NCBI RefSeq assembly: GCF_022267375.1
Contig: NZ_JAIZBH010000003.1
Coordinates: 22,953-86,952, forward strand
Origin: Leptospira sanjuanensis
Lineage (GTDB): Bacteria > Spirochaetota > Leptospiria > Leptospirales > Leptospiraceae
Length of the DNA stretch: 64,000 bases
Reading direction: 5' to 3'
Both the position numbers and the translations under genes were made by a program. The notes beneath the pieces were generated by a model. The model saw only the letters and a list, made by a program, of their open reading frames with translations. It did not search any database and was not told where the DNA came from. Below are positions 26,503 through 33,975 of the stretch, one piece after another (position 1 is the stretch's first letter; every line of letters starts with the position of its first letter).

Positions 26503-27277
26503 ATCACAAATCCCACTCACAAACAACGAGGTAAAATTCTACTATCAAAATCAGTTTCAAAAAATTGCGGCTGAGGATATAAACCGGATGTCAGGTGCTG
26601 AAAGTTCAAACTCTGCGATACCTGCGATTCTTTCTTCCATTCTTGCAACGATCGGAAGAAACGAAAAAACGGCGATCGGGTTTGAAACGTCATTCGACAA
26701 TTCGAATACAATTAAGGTTTCATCCGGGATTATCATCGATACGGACGCGGTGTATATTGTACCCGAACTAAATCTTTCTCCGAACCTTGAAGCACTTGAG
26801 GGGAATTTTGAATTTGAATTTGAAACGGCTCTCACAGACGAGAAAGCAGTTCCTATTTTTGATTCTGTAACGGAACGATTTAAACCTACCGCAAAACCTA
26901 CAAGAAAAACCTATCGGACAAACCTTTATGAAAATTGGTCTGCGACAAGCCCAGCTTCTTCCGTATCTTCAAACCGGATCGGTCTTTTATCATACAGAAA
27001 ATCTTCACTTGGTGGACCACTTGCAAACGTTACTCGAACTCTTCCCGTATATGATCCGAAACTTATCGGAATCGATGTTGCTCTAAATCCAGGAATCGAA
27101 GATAACGAGTCCCTTGCATCCGCGATCAACTGGATCTACAACCATCTTGAAACGAAAGATTTTATTAAAACAACTCCATCACTCGGATACGACGCCGCAA
27201 ATTTTAGAGTGAGGACGCAAGGAAACTTTGCCTATTGGTCTAAGGACAACGGAGGTACCTGGCTCCCTTTCGCATAA
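26495..27277 (+). CDS. Tail fibre, zero-frame product (260 aa)
   Basis: Start at ATG 26495 (MPESQIPLTNNEVKFYYQNQ), inside the end of the gpI-like gene, with GGAGAAAGA a few nt upstream. The N-terminus is a baseplate-attachment style region; the C-terminus ends with DNGGTWLPFA. Just before the stop (27275-27277) lies CCCTTTC (27265-27271) in X XXY YYZ phase, and the -1 frame stays open for 148 further codons. The zero-frame stop therefore may give a short form and frameshifting a long form of about 407 aa. Fibre with unknown receptor. Confidence 0.75.
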   Translation: MPESQIPLTNNEVKFYYQNQFQKIAAEDINRMSGAESSNSAIPAILSSILATIGRNEKTAIGFETSFDNSNTIKVSSGIIIDTDAVYIVPELNLSPNLEALEGNFEFEFETALTDEKAVPIFDSVTERFKPTAKPTRKTYRTNLYENWSATSPASSVSSNRIGLLSYRKSSLGGPLANVTRTLPVYDPKLIGIDVALNPGIEDNESLASAINWIYNHLETKDFIKTTPSLGYDAANFRVRTQGNFAYWSKDNGGTWLPFA

Positions 27278-27333
27278 CCCCGTCTAGTGGACCTGCCTCT
27301 CCTGTTCCAGGAGCAAGCGGTCACTGGTCGGGG
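27265..27333 (+). promoter_or_regulatory. Candidate -1 programmed frameshift signal
   Basis: Heptamer CCCTTTC (27265-27271), 6-nt spacer containing the zero-frame stop, then a nested stem. Outer CCCCG 27278-27282 pairs with CGGGG 27329-27333; middle AGT-GACC (27286-27293, one bulged G) pairs with GGTCACT 27319-27325; inner CTCCTG 27299-27304 pairs with CAGGAG 27308-27313 around a TTC loop. This is the classic arrangement of slippery site, short spacer and stable downstream structure. Confidence 0.6.
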
Positions 27334-27717
27334 AACATCGGTTCCAACAGATACGACGTTTTCCCTTCGGGAAGTTATTCTGTTGGAGACTTTTGGCATG
27401 TCGTTGATGCTCATCTTGATTTCGGTTCTTCCGTTACAGACTGTAACACCTGCGGCGGGACAAACTCTTGTTTCCAGCGCGGCCCTTGGTTTGACTGCCT
27501 TTCTTGTCCGGGTGGCTATTCTCGCTCGGTTAGTATTGGTCTTTGCTGGGTGGGTGGCACTGCATTTGTTCCGTGTTGCACGGTAACATGTTGTTTAAAC
27601 TCATGCAATACGTGTACGATTCCAAATTGGTTTACCCGTTATCGTGTTTACAAATATGAATTTTTCCAATGGAAACTAGTCCAAACCTACCAAGTCCCCG
27701 GAAGAATATGGAGTTAA
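27271..27717 (+). CDS. Cys-rich fibre extension in the -1 frame
   Basis: 148 codons from the slip site (CGC 27271) to TAA 27715-27717. The frame has a stop at 27241-27243 and no ATG, GTG or TTG near its start, so it cannot be expressed well on its own. It begins RITPSSGPASPVPGASG, then ...SGSYSVGDFWHVVDAHLDFG. A run with 12 Cys in about 75 residues follows (TDCNTCGGTNSC, FDCLSCPGG, PCCTVTCC, NSCNTC), and it ends QTYQVPGRIWS. Composition and phrases are clearly coding. Produced with the upstream 259 codons it gives a fibre with a disulphide- or metal-stabilised tip. If the frame break is a sequence error, this is simply the C-terminal third of the fibre. Confidence 0.75.
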   Translation, partial: RITPSSGPASPVPGASGHWSGNIGSNRYDVFPSGSYSVGDFWHVVDAHLDFGSSVTDCNTCGGTNSCFQRGPWFDCLSCPGGYSRSVSIGLCWVGGTAFVPCCTVTCCLNSCNTCTIPNWFTRYRVYKYEFFQWKLVQTYQVPGRIWS

Positions 27718-27891
27718 TCACTGATTAAAAAGAAGAATACGAAATTTTCAGACGAAAGGCTTGATCACTGTCTTTCATGTTCGCTTCTCGTAAAGAGTTT
27801 TCTATCCGAAAGGTGTTCTGTTTGCAGTTGTTTTGTAAGACTCAAAACAAAAGTAAGGTCAGAGTCTTGTCCGATAGGGCGTTGGAGTTAA
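27708..27891 (+). CDS. Zinc-ribbon small phage protein (frame conflict at start)
   Basis: The body, in the frame ending at TAA 27889-27891, reads ...FSDERLDHCLSCSLLVKSF, then CSVCSCFVRLKTKVRSE and CPIGRWS. The CxxC...CxxCxCF...KxK...CPxGxW pattern is that of small phage zinc-ribbon proteins (DUF6171-like). No ATG/GTG/TTG exists in that frame: only CTG 27721 or ATT 27724. ATG 27708, well placed after GGAAG and overlapping the previous stop, would give MELITD and stop; removing one T of the GATTAAAAAG run would join MELITD to KKKNTKF. Start therefore unresolved: non-canonical start, slippage or sequence error. Confidence 0.65.
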
Positions 27892-27894
27892 ATT

Positions 27895-28230
27895 ATGAGT
27901 TGTTGCGGAGGCGCAAAAACATTGAATCAAGATTTAATTTTTCAACAGATCGGACAACTCAGTCAAGTATCTAGAAGCAAAGGAAAAAAAGAGGAAGATG
28001 CGTCCAAAGACGCGTTTAATTTCGTTAAAGGGCTTTTAAAAAAAGCCGACGTCGTCGTTCGGGCATATCCTACTTCGAATAAGGAACTTATCTTTCACCA
28101 AATGTCAAGCCAGGCATTTTCTCTTTTTCACACAAACGACAATCAGAACGAGATTTTAGAAACCGTTTTCAAGTCCGTTTTGAATTACGTGGAAATGTCC
28201 AAAAAGCTCGCGGAGGAATTTACCGTATGA
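27895..28230 (+). CDS. Hypothetical phage protein (111 aa)
   Basis: Begins MSCCGGAKTLNQDLIFQQIG, mostly helical with an amphipathic pattern (NEILETVFKSVLNYVEMSKK). Starts 3 bp after the zinc-ribbon protein and overlaps the next ATG by 4 bp, so co-transcribed with the baseplate J operon. No family recognised. Confidence 0.6.
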   Translation: MSCCGGAKTLNQDLIFQQIGQLSQVSRSKGKKEEDASKDAFNFVKGLLKKADVVVRAYPTSNKELIFHQMSSQAFSLFHTNDNQNEILETVFKSVLNYVEMSKKLAEEFTV

Positions 28231-28422
28231 TTTCTGCGATTGAAAAAATCTCACTTCCGTTTTCTTTTCTTCGGTTTGGAAGATTTTCAACGATTTCCCT
28301 TTTTGGAAATTCGCGCTGGAGAATCATCTTTCGAAATTATTGGTCATTTTGTTTCGAGGAGATTCCTGTATTTTGTTTTAGTATCGTTAAGAGAAACGAA
28401 AATAGGCCGTTTGATTCGCTAA
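28227..28422 (+). CDS. Hypothetical phage protein (about 60 aa, frame conflict near start)
   Basis: ATG 28227 overlaps the previous stop (ATGA) and has a good GGAGG 10 nt upstream, but its own frame gives an unlikely Phe/Trp-rich chain. The +1 frame, from TTG 28240 to the stop at 28420-28422, reads plausibly: FGLEDFQRFPFLEIRAGESS then FEIIGHFVSRRFLYFVLVSL. Dropping one A of the six-A run (28242-28247) fuses MISAIEK to this body. No family recognised; small basic protein with a possible amphipathic helix. Confidence 0.4.
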
Positions 28423-28484
28423 AATTCGCATTTTTAGGTTTTGAAGTTATCTTCTTTTTTTACAAAAAGTAAGTAAAACTCAAG

Positions 28485-28715
28485 TCAGGGTTCTAACCCC
28501 TGACTACCATGTTGAAGGAATTTTTCGTAATCTCCTAAAAGATCCTCTTTAACGATAAATTCTAATAAACGGTCCCGATCGACAAAGGTTCGGTCAATGC
28601 TTTGAAATATTTCGTCGAAGGCTCTGTGACTCAGTTTTTGGAAATAGAGTCCTTCGGTAAAAAGCGCGCGGAGTCTCAATACTTCCGGATGATGTCTAAA
28701 CGGTTCAGGATTCAA
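28485..28715 (-). CDS. Hypothetical phage protein (76 aa)
   Basis: TTG start at 28715 with GGAGATTAAGCC just upstream, a proper ribosome-binding site. Sequence HRAFDEIFQSIDRTFVDRDR then LLEFIVKEDLLGDYEKFLQH is helical and coherent. A CCGATACG element lies 36-43 nt upstream. Convergent with the + operon. No family recognised. Confidence 0.5.
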   Translation of the reverse strand: MNPEPFRHHPEVLRLRALFTEGLYFQKLSHRAFDEIFQSIDRTFVDRDRLLEFIVKEDLLGDYEKFLQHGSQGLEP

Positions 28716-28750
28716 GGCTTAATCTCCAAACGGAGAATAAAACAAAGAAA

Positions 28751-28758
28751 CGTATCGG
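28751..28758 (-). promoter_or_regulatory. CCGATACG element, copy at 28.75 kb
   Basis: Minus-strand CCGATACG, 36-43 nt upstream of the TTG at 28715. Same 8-mer and similar spacing as at 19.5, 24.7 and 35.5 kb. Confidence 0.4.
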
Positions 28759-28845
28759 AGCCGTTGTTTGAGATATGAATGTTTTTTTTTAGAAAATCTT
28801 TTTGATGCTAACTGTTGAGATGATTCGAAAAGGAATCAAACTAGA

Positions 28846-29208
28846 ATGAACGAAAATGAATATACCTTGTCTTTCTTTTATTACCATGTTCCCATTTCAC
28901 TTATATTTTTAATTTACGCATTTTTTAGAAAAAAGAATTCGATTTTTTCCTATCCTTTAGAATTTCTTTTACTTCTTGAATTTCCTGTATTTTTGTATTT
29001 AAATTTGTCTGAATTTGAAAACAGACAAATTTCTTCGTTTCCTTACTCGTTCCCGTTTCTTGGTATTTTGAATTTTGCGATTTTTGCGACTTTTATAGAT
29101 TTGAAAGAAAAATATCGCGGTGTAAAAATCAAATATTTCGCGATTCTAACTTTCCTTTCTGTCCTTCTCGTTTGGTGTCTTTTCCCTTCAGGCAACAAAG
29201 GGTTTTAG
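28846..29208 (+). CDS. Small membrane protein (120 aa, 3-4 TM)
   Basis: Hydrophobic segments near residues 10-26, 37-53, 66-84 and 96-112 with Lys/Arg caps (FFRKKNS, DLKEKYRGVKIKY). ATG 28846 follows an A/T-rich gap. No signature of known holins, though a membrane protein between tail and head modules of a phage lacking a recognised holin makes that one possibility; a superinfection or moron role is another. On the + strand, facing the 777-aa gene tail to tail. Confidence 0.5.
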   Translation: MNENEYTLSFFYYHVPISLIFLIYAFFRKKNSIFSYPLEFLLLLEFPVFLYLNLSEFENRQISSFPYSFPFLGILNFAIFATFIDLKEKYRGVKIKYFAILTFLSVLLVWCLFPSGNKGF

Positions 29209-29215
29209 ATTTTGG

Positions 29216-31549
29216 TTATGCTGCTATTTCAGTCGAATACGATGACTTCAATACATTTGTGAGTTCGATCGCGTTATCCAATTCCAAAAGATAAGCCCTT
29301 GCGAATAACATGGGAATTTCTGAATCATCGGATAATCCCTTTAATTGATTTTGAATCGAATTTTTTATATGAGTTAAATCTTGTATAATGACCCCGAGTC
29401 GACCAAGTACGGAAACCGATTCCACCCCTTTGTCTGCGGTCAAAGCAAGTGACGCCGCTAGTTCTTTGGCAACATCCGGGGAAAGGGTTGTTATGTTGTC
29501 TCCTAACACTCGGTTGTATGTTTTTGTAAGATTGTCGAGCATCACCTCTAGCATTTTACGATTTGCACTTGCTTTTTCTGTGGAGCCGATCGTTTTAAGA
29601 GCTTCTTTTTGTATGTTTGATGCGACCGAATCAAAATCAAAGTTTTCAAACTCACCGGACCTTAGTTCCTTGATATAGTTTTGGAGAACACTCGCACCTC
29701 TTGTCCCATATTTCGAACGGTTTTCCACATACCACTTGAACGCGCGGATTTGCATGGTATGATTCGGTTTTTCGTTTGCGTCCAGTGCAAACATTCCGAT
29801 CACCTCTGCAATTCCGAGCGGGAGTGATTTGTCTTTTTTGTGAACAAGTGAGTAAAGTTCTGGTGCAAGGTTATTCAACGCGAGACGTTTATTCACATCC
29901 CCGACTTTCACTCCTAATTTCTCAGAGATTTTTTTGGCGTCCCATCCCTCTTTGACCATTTCCGAATAGGCGCGAGCTTCGTCGGTTGCCAGGACCAAAC
30001 GCCTTTGATTTTCAGATATTTGAGCGGCCAGCCGGTCGTTTTTTGAAGCAAACTCTTTTTCGACGACCGGGATCTCGAAATGATTTGGAAGTTCACCCTC
30101 TGCAATCAGTTCCTTTACCGCTTCGTATCTGTGGTGTCCTGCGACGACGGTCCATTGTCCGTCTTTTCGATCCACAGACATGGGATACGCGGGATCATAT
30201 CCGTTATTCTTGATTAAGTTTTTTAGTTTTTCGATCTCTTTACGATCATAGTCTTTTTTATCCGTGTACTGCGCGATCGTTCTGATTTTGGAAAAAGGGA
30301 GTTTTGTCGGGAACGTGTGTCCTTTTTTTGGAGTCGTTTCTTTTCTCTCGGAAACTCGTTTTCGTTTTTTCTTGATCTCATCTTTTTCTTTTAGTTCTTT
30401 CTCGGAAACGATAGACCAGCCGTCTATTTCCTTTCTGTGTGTTTTTCCGTCATTCCAACGGTGTTCAGTTCCTACCATTTCACTCGGTCGCCCAAGATCC
30501 GCTTTTTTGATTTGTTTAAATGAGGATTTAGTTTCTTGAATCGACTTTCTGATCTCAAGTAAAAGTGATTCGTCATTTTCTTCAACTTCAGATAAAGTTT
30601 CCCGTTCTTCAAATTGAAGATAACTTTTTAGTACTTCAATTGTGGATTCATTTTTGATTTGAGGTTTTGAAATAAATTTCAAAGAATCTTTTAGGTTTGA
30701 GATTTTTGATTTTAGAAACTCGATTCTTGGTTCTTTTAATTCTTTTTTTGTATAGTTTGATGAAATCCATTCTTTAAATTGTGGAACAGTAAGAGCAATC
30801 ACAGATCCAAGCCCTTTCCAATTCTTGGTATAGTTTTTTAGGTATGCGATTCGCGCGGCTTTCTCGTCGTGAAAACCGATCATACATTTGTGTTCGTCAA
30901 AAGATCCGTCCTTGTTTCTCTGATTGATTACAAAAACAATTCTCGACTCACTGTCAGGACCGACAAACACGTCAACGTGATCGCCGTCGGCTCCGGTTGT
31001 TCTTTTAATATATCCGTAGTCGTAGACGAGTTTGGTTCTCCAGGATTTTCCGTCCGGATCGGTCCCTGTCCGGTAAGATCCTTTTTTGTTTTCGATCGTA
31101 ATCGGGATTCCTTGAACCGAAATATGAGTTTTTTTGTAGTTTCCCGCAAGGATCTGGGCCGGTGTAGGTCTAGCTTTCAAAACGTTCGAAAACGCGTTTT
31201 GACTTTCGGACTTTTTAGTCTGAATTTCTTCTTCGGCTGCTTCTTTCTTTTTTGAGAATTTAGATTTTTGGATTAGGAAATCAGAAAGAAATTTTGCACC
31301 CAGATCTTTAAACTCTTTTGCGAGTTTTGTACATGCCTCGGGAGTGAGTTCTTTTTTTGAATTTCGAAGAACAAAAAGAAGTCCGTTTCTTGAAAGAGTG
31401 TTGAGTTCATATTCCTTCCAATCCTCTCCGTCGTCCTCCATTGCCCAGTCTTGCCAGTCCGGATTTTCCTTGGACATGGCAAGATGAACTTTATCAAGGA
31501 TGGTTTCAGCGAGTTCGGAATTTATATCGTCTTTTTCTAAGACTTCCAA
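29216..31549 (-). CDS. Polyvalent protein: pyrophosphatase-like + ParB-like domains
   Basis: 777 residues. About 138-265: KKTHISVQGIPITIENKKGS, ...YGYIKRTTGADGDHVDVFVG, then FDEHKCMIGFHDEKAARIAY. This is the signature of the phage inorganic-pyrophosphatase-like domain of polyvalent proteins. About 415-590: a ParB/Srx-type region (FSKIRTIAQYTDKKDYDR, VVAGHHRYEAVKELIAE, ENQRRLVLATDEARAYSEMV) followed by a KorB-like HTH (KISEKLGVKVGDVNKRLALN). A segment EHRWNDGKTHRKEIDGWSIV lies between. Sits between MuF/neck genes and tail genes in the head operon. Such proteins are thought to be injected with the genome. Confidence 0.8.
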   Translation of the reverse strand: MEVLEKDDINSELAETILDKVHLAMSKENPDWQDWAMEDDGEDWKEYELNTLSRNGLLFVLRNSKKELTPEACTKLAKEFKDLGAKFLSDFLIQKSKFSKKKEAAEEEIQTKKSESQNAFSNVLKARPTPAQILAGNYKKTHISVQGIPITIENKKGSYRTGTDPDGKSWRTKLVYDYGYIKRTTGADGDHVDVFVGPDSESRIVFVINQRNKDGSFDEHKCMIGFHDEKAARIAYLKNYTKNWKGLGSVIALTVPQFKEWISSNYTKKELKEPRIEFLKSKISNLKDSLKFISKPQIKNESTIEVLKSYLQFEERETLSEVEENDESLLLEIRKSIQETKSSFKQIKKADLGRPSEMVGTEHRWNDGKTHRKEIDGWSIVSEKELKEKDEIKKKRKRVSERKETTPKKGHTFPTKLPFSKIRTIAQYTDKKDYDRKEIEKLKNLIKNNGYDPAYPMSVDRKDGQWTVVAGHHRYEAVKELIAEGELPNHFEIPVVEKEFASKNDRLAAQISENQRRLVLATDEARAYSEMVKEGWDAKKISEKLGVKVGDVNKRLALNNLAPELYSLVHKKDKSLPLGIAEVIGMFALDANEKPNHTMQIRAFKWYVENRSKYGTRGASVLQNYIKELRSGEFENFDFDSVASNIQKEALKTIGSTEKASANRKMLEVMLDNLTKTYNRVLGDNITTLSPDVAKELAASLALTADKGVESVSVLGRLGVIIQDLTHIKNSIQNQLKGLSDDSEIPMLFARAYLLELDNAIELTNVLKSSYSTEIAA

Positions 31550-31558
31550 GAATTTCGA

Positions 31559-32032
31559 TTACGCCGCTTCACTTCCGGAAATGATTTCGATCTTTGGCGG
31601 AACTTTGTCTTCGTAAAGAGCAGTTTTTAGAGCTTGTAATTGATCGCGATCGAGGGATCTTACAAAGCCCTTAAAACTTCCTGCTTGAAATGTTGATCCG
31701 TAGGGAATAATCACAACTACCGGGTTGACTCGGTGAAGAAAGCGAAACGGTTTTACAACCATGTCTTCGATTCTTTTTACAAAGCTCACTGGGTCTTTCA
31801 CCGCATTCGGATTGTAGTGAAGAACCATCAATTGACCGGGAACTTCGGTTCGAAATTTAATTTTGTATCTCCAAGATTCGATTGCAATTTTCATCATCCC
31901 GTAAAGATAAACTGGTAGTCCGAGCCTAAGTCTTGTATGAAAGAGGAAAACGTATGCGTAGTAAGTGAGTTTCTTCCCTAAGTTTGTTTTTAGATATTCG
32001 AGTTTTTCTTTAAGTATCTTTTTGAAATTCAT
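31559..32032 (-). CDS. Hypothetical virion protein (157 aa)
   Basis: Basic N-terminal half (KKILKEKLEYLKTNLGKK), then a beta-rich middle (GQLMVLHYNPNAVKDPVSFV; VNPVVVIIPYGSTFQAGS). No family recognised. Encoded 16 bp after the 374-aa head protein and 9 bp before the polyvalent gene, so part of the head-completion block. Confidence 0.55.
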   Translation of the reverse strand: MNFKKILKEKLEYLKTNLGKKLTYYAYVFLFHTRLRLGLPVYLYGMMKIAIESWRYKIKFRTEVPGQLMVLHYNPNAVKDPVSFVKRIEDMVVKPFRFLHRVNPVVVIIPYGSTFQAGSFKGFVRSLDRDQLQALKTALYEDKVPPKIEIISGSEAA

Positions 32033-32048
32033 TTTCGATTTCTTTCCT

Positions 32049-33173
32049 TTATTGTCCGGCTATTCCGCGCGCGTTTAGATTCGGTATAGGTTTCATCTTG
32101 AAAATCTTCGGTTTGTCCCGGTCTTCTCCGGAACCACCTTCGAGAAACCCTGAAACTCGAAACGTCGGGTGATAGTCGTAGATGATAGAATAACCGTTTC
32201 TCGGCTTATCGGTAAGCCACTGGATCTTTGAATCTCCAAAAAGAATAAAGTCCTTTCCGCGTTTGTGATATATAAGGCCGTTTCTGCCTTTTGAAACTAC
32301 CTGATCGATGTTTTGAATCGGTGAGTAGGAAACTGTATCGAGAGTCGAGTTTTGAAACGGAATAAATTCGGAATGCCTGAGAGTCGAAACAAGAAGCGTT
32401 ATTATATCACCCTCACCCATACGATACCCGGCTCCAATGACTCCCATCAGATCGCCGTCAAAAAAAGTGTTTTGGCTGCCGCTGAATATCTTTCTCGAAT
32501 CAGGTTCCGCGCGGTATGTCTTGTATCCGACCTTTACCGCGTTAAAAAACGAGACCTTTAACCGGACAAGTCCTGAAACTCTTCTTGCAAAAACAACGGA
32601 GTTAAATGTGTTTCCGGTAACGTCTAACTTTTCGGGTTCTTGGCCTTCCGGTGCCGAATATGCTTCGAGAACGTGAGCGATTGCCCCCAAAGGCATTTTT
32701 GGAAAAACTTCGTATTCGTTTTCGCAAATTCCTTCGAGATATATCTCTTCCAGCATACTCACTTTGTATTTTAATAGAACACTGTTCCAATATTTTAGAG
32801 TCTCTTCGACTTCGATAAATTCGTCATGGATTCTTTTAATCGAAAGAGGTTTGTGAGTTTCGCGGGATATTAGAATTGCACTATCTACTTCCCGGATCGG
32901 TGCAAAGCGTGTATAGACTTTGTTTCCTTCGACTTTGTATGCGAGTTCTTCGGAGATTTCTAACGTTTCCTGAAAACTCCGGATCCAACCTTCAAAACAA
33001 AACCGGCAATCGGGAATTCTTTCCTCAACCGGACAAGGACAGGGCGTAAGCCTAAACCAAAGTGCCGATTCTCCTCTGCGATCGATCATCTCCTCGTTTG
33101 TTAGAGGAGTTAAAACGTTGGGTTTGGTTGTGATTGAAAAGGGGGTTTGCCCCCCTTTGCCGGATCTTCTCAA
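32049..33173 (-). CDS. Head-completion protein with Cys cluster
   Basis: 374 residues, TTG start overlapping the previous stop (TTGA). Residues about 43-59 hold LTPCPCPVEERIPDCRFCF, a four-Cys cluster likely to bind a metal. The rest is beta-rich, ending FKMKPIPNLNARGIAGQ. An 8-bp G/C stem (AAAGGGGG pairing with CCCCCTTT) lies in its first codons on the mRNA. Neck/adaptor role inferred from position. Family unknown. Confidence 0.55.
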   Translation of the reverse strand: MRRSGKGGQTPFSITTKPNVLTPLTNEEMIDRRGESALWFRLTPCPCPVEERIPDCRFCFEGWIRSFQETLEISEELAYKVEGNKVYTRFAPIREVDSAILISRETHKPLSIKRIHDEFIEVEETLKYWNSVLLKYKVSMLEEIYLEGICENEYEVFPKMPLGAIAHVLEAYSAPEGQEPEKLDVTGNTFNSVVFARRVSGLVRLKVSFFNAVKVGYKTYRAEPDSRKIFSGSQNTFFDGDLMGVIGAGYRMGEGDIITLLVSTLRHSEFIPFQNSTLDTVSYSPIQNIDQVVSKGRNGLIYHKRGKDFILFGDSKIQWLTDKPRNGYSIIYDYHPTFRVSGFLEGGSGEDRDKPKIFKMKPIPNLNARGIAGQ

Positions 33174-33436
33174 CAGTATTGAATGCGCGTTGCTTGCGTT
33201 ACAAACTCAGATCGTTTTTTGTCGTAGCCTCTACGAAGTTCGAAAGATACATTGAGTCCACTTTTTAGGTGTTCGTCTTTGATTTCGGAATATTTCGCGT
33301 TAAAGAAATATTCGCGTCCGTTTGATACGATAAACCCGAATCCGCCTCTATTCTCGTCTCTGTTCCAAGGCACGTATTTTTTAATGGTTCCGATTAAATA
33401 GTCTGTATTTTCCACTGAATATAATTTGTGAGCCAT
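33170..33436 (-). CDS. Cold-shock-domain-like small protein
   Basis: About 88 residues from ATG 33436 (MAHKLYSVENTDYLIG); an upstream start at 33469 is less likely. Pattern LIGTIKKYVPWNRDENRGGF, GFIVSNGREYFFNAKYSEI, LKSGLNVSFELRRGYDKKR follows the cold-shock domain (GxVKxFxxxkGFGFI...dvFvH...G..V.Fe). The RNP-1-like GFGFI is present. Probably binds single-stranded nucleic acid; its location inside the head operon is unusual. Overlaps neighbours on both sides. Confidence 0.65.
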   Translation of the reverse strand: MAHKLYSVENTDYLIGTIKKYVPWNRDENRGGFGFIVSNGREYFFNAKYSEIKDEHLKSGLNVSFELRRGYDKKRSEFVTQATRIQYC

Positions 33437-33975
33437 TCCTCGGAACTTTCTTCCGGCTCTTGGCAACACGTAGGTTCCTCCCAGACCCCTACGGAAAAAA
33501 TTACTCCAGATTTCGTTATCGGTCCGTATTTTCTTTCAAGCCTGATTCGTTCCTCGTTTGCCTCAACGTTTTCTTTGTACTGCTGGTCCGTTACAAGTCT
33601 TCGGTTTGCATCTCTCGCGCGGCCTTCTCGAAAGATTTCTGAAATTTCATCGTCCGGCTCGTCTTCTATCTCCTCTAAACTGATTTCATAATATTCATGT
33701 CCGCAATTCGGATGAACCGGACAACAAAACGTATATTCGGAAAACTTTAAATTAGCGTTGTTCTTTCCGGGCCAAACGGCAATGTCCGTTAATGGATCAC
33801 CGGAAAACTTGTCCCCACCTAAATAGGTAAGACCAAGACTTGCCATATATTTTTTATCTTTTAGATGCGCTTCGGAAGGAAAGACTCTGGCAATGAGTTT
33901 TTTAAACTCCCGGCATTTGTCGCAAGTCACCGGATAGTGTGTGTCAGTATGCAAATGTGGTTTAGTAGTTACCAC
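33394..33975 (-). CDS. Hypothetical phage protein with Cys/His motifs
   Basis: 193 residues. Cys/His pairs VTCDKCREF (near residue 20) and FCCPVHPNCGHEY (near residue 83) suggest a zinc site. The second half is a charged helix (RARDANRRLVTDQQYKENVE). Overlaps the end of the MuF-like gene by 14 bp. Likely a head-assembly partner; family unknown. Confidence 0.55.
   Translation of the reverse strand: MVTTKPHLHTDTHYPVTCDKCREFKKLIARVFPSEAHLKDKKYMASLGLTYLGGDKFSGDPLTDIAVWPGKNNANLKFSEYTFCCPVHPNCGHEYYEISLEEIEDEPDDEISEIFREGRARDANRRLVTDQQYKENVEANEERIRLERKYGPITKSGVIFSVGVWEEPTCCQEPEESSEEWLTNYIQWKIQTI

Noticed and set aside
28227..28472. 81-aa frame from ATG 28227 taken at face value
   Set aside because: Good start and ribosome-binding site but Phe/Trp-rich implausible chain; the +1 frame is the coherent one.
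33135..33160. G/C hairpin in the first codons of the 374-aa head gene as a terminator
   Set aside because: Strong stem but it lies in coding sequence with a short T-run (TTTT); kept only as a note on that gene.
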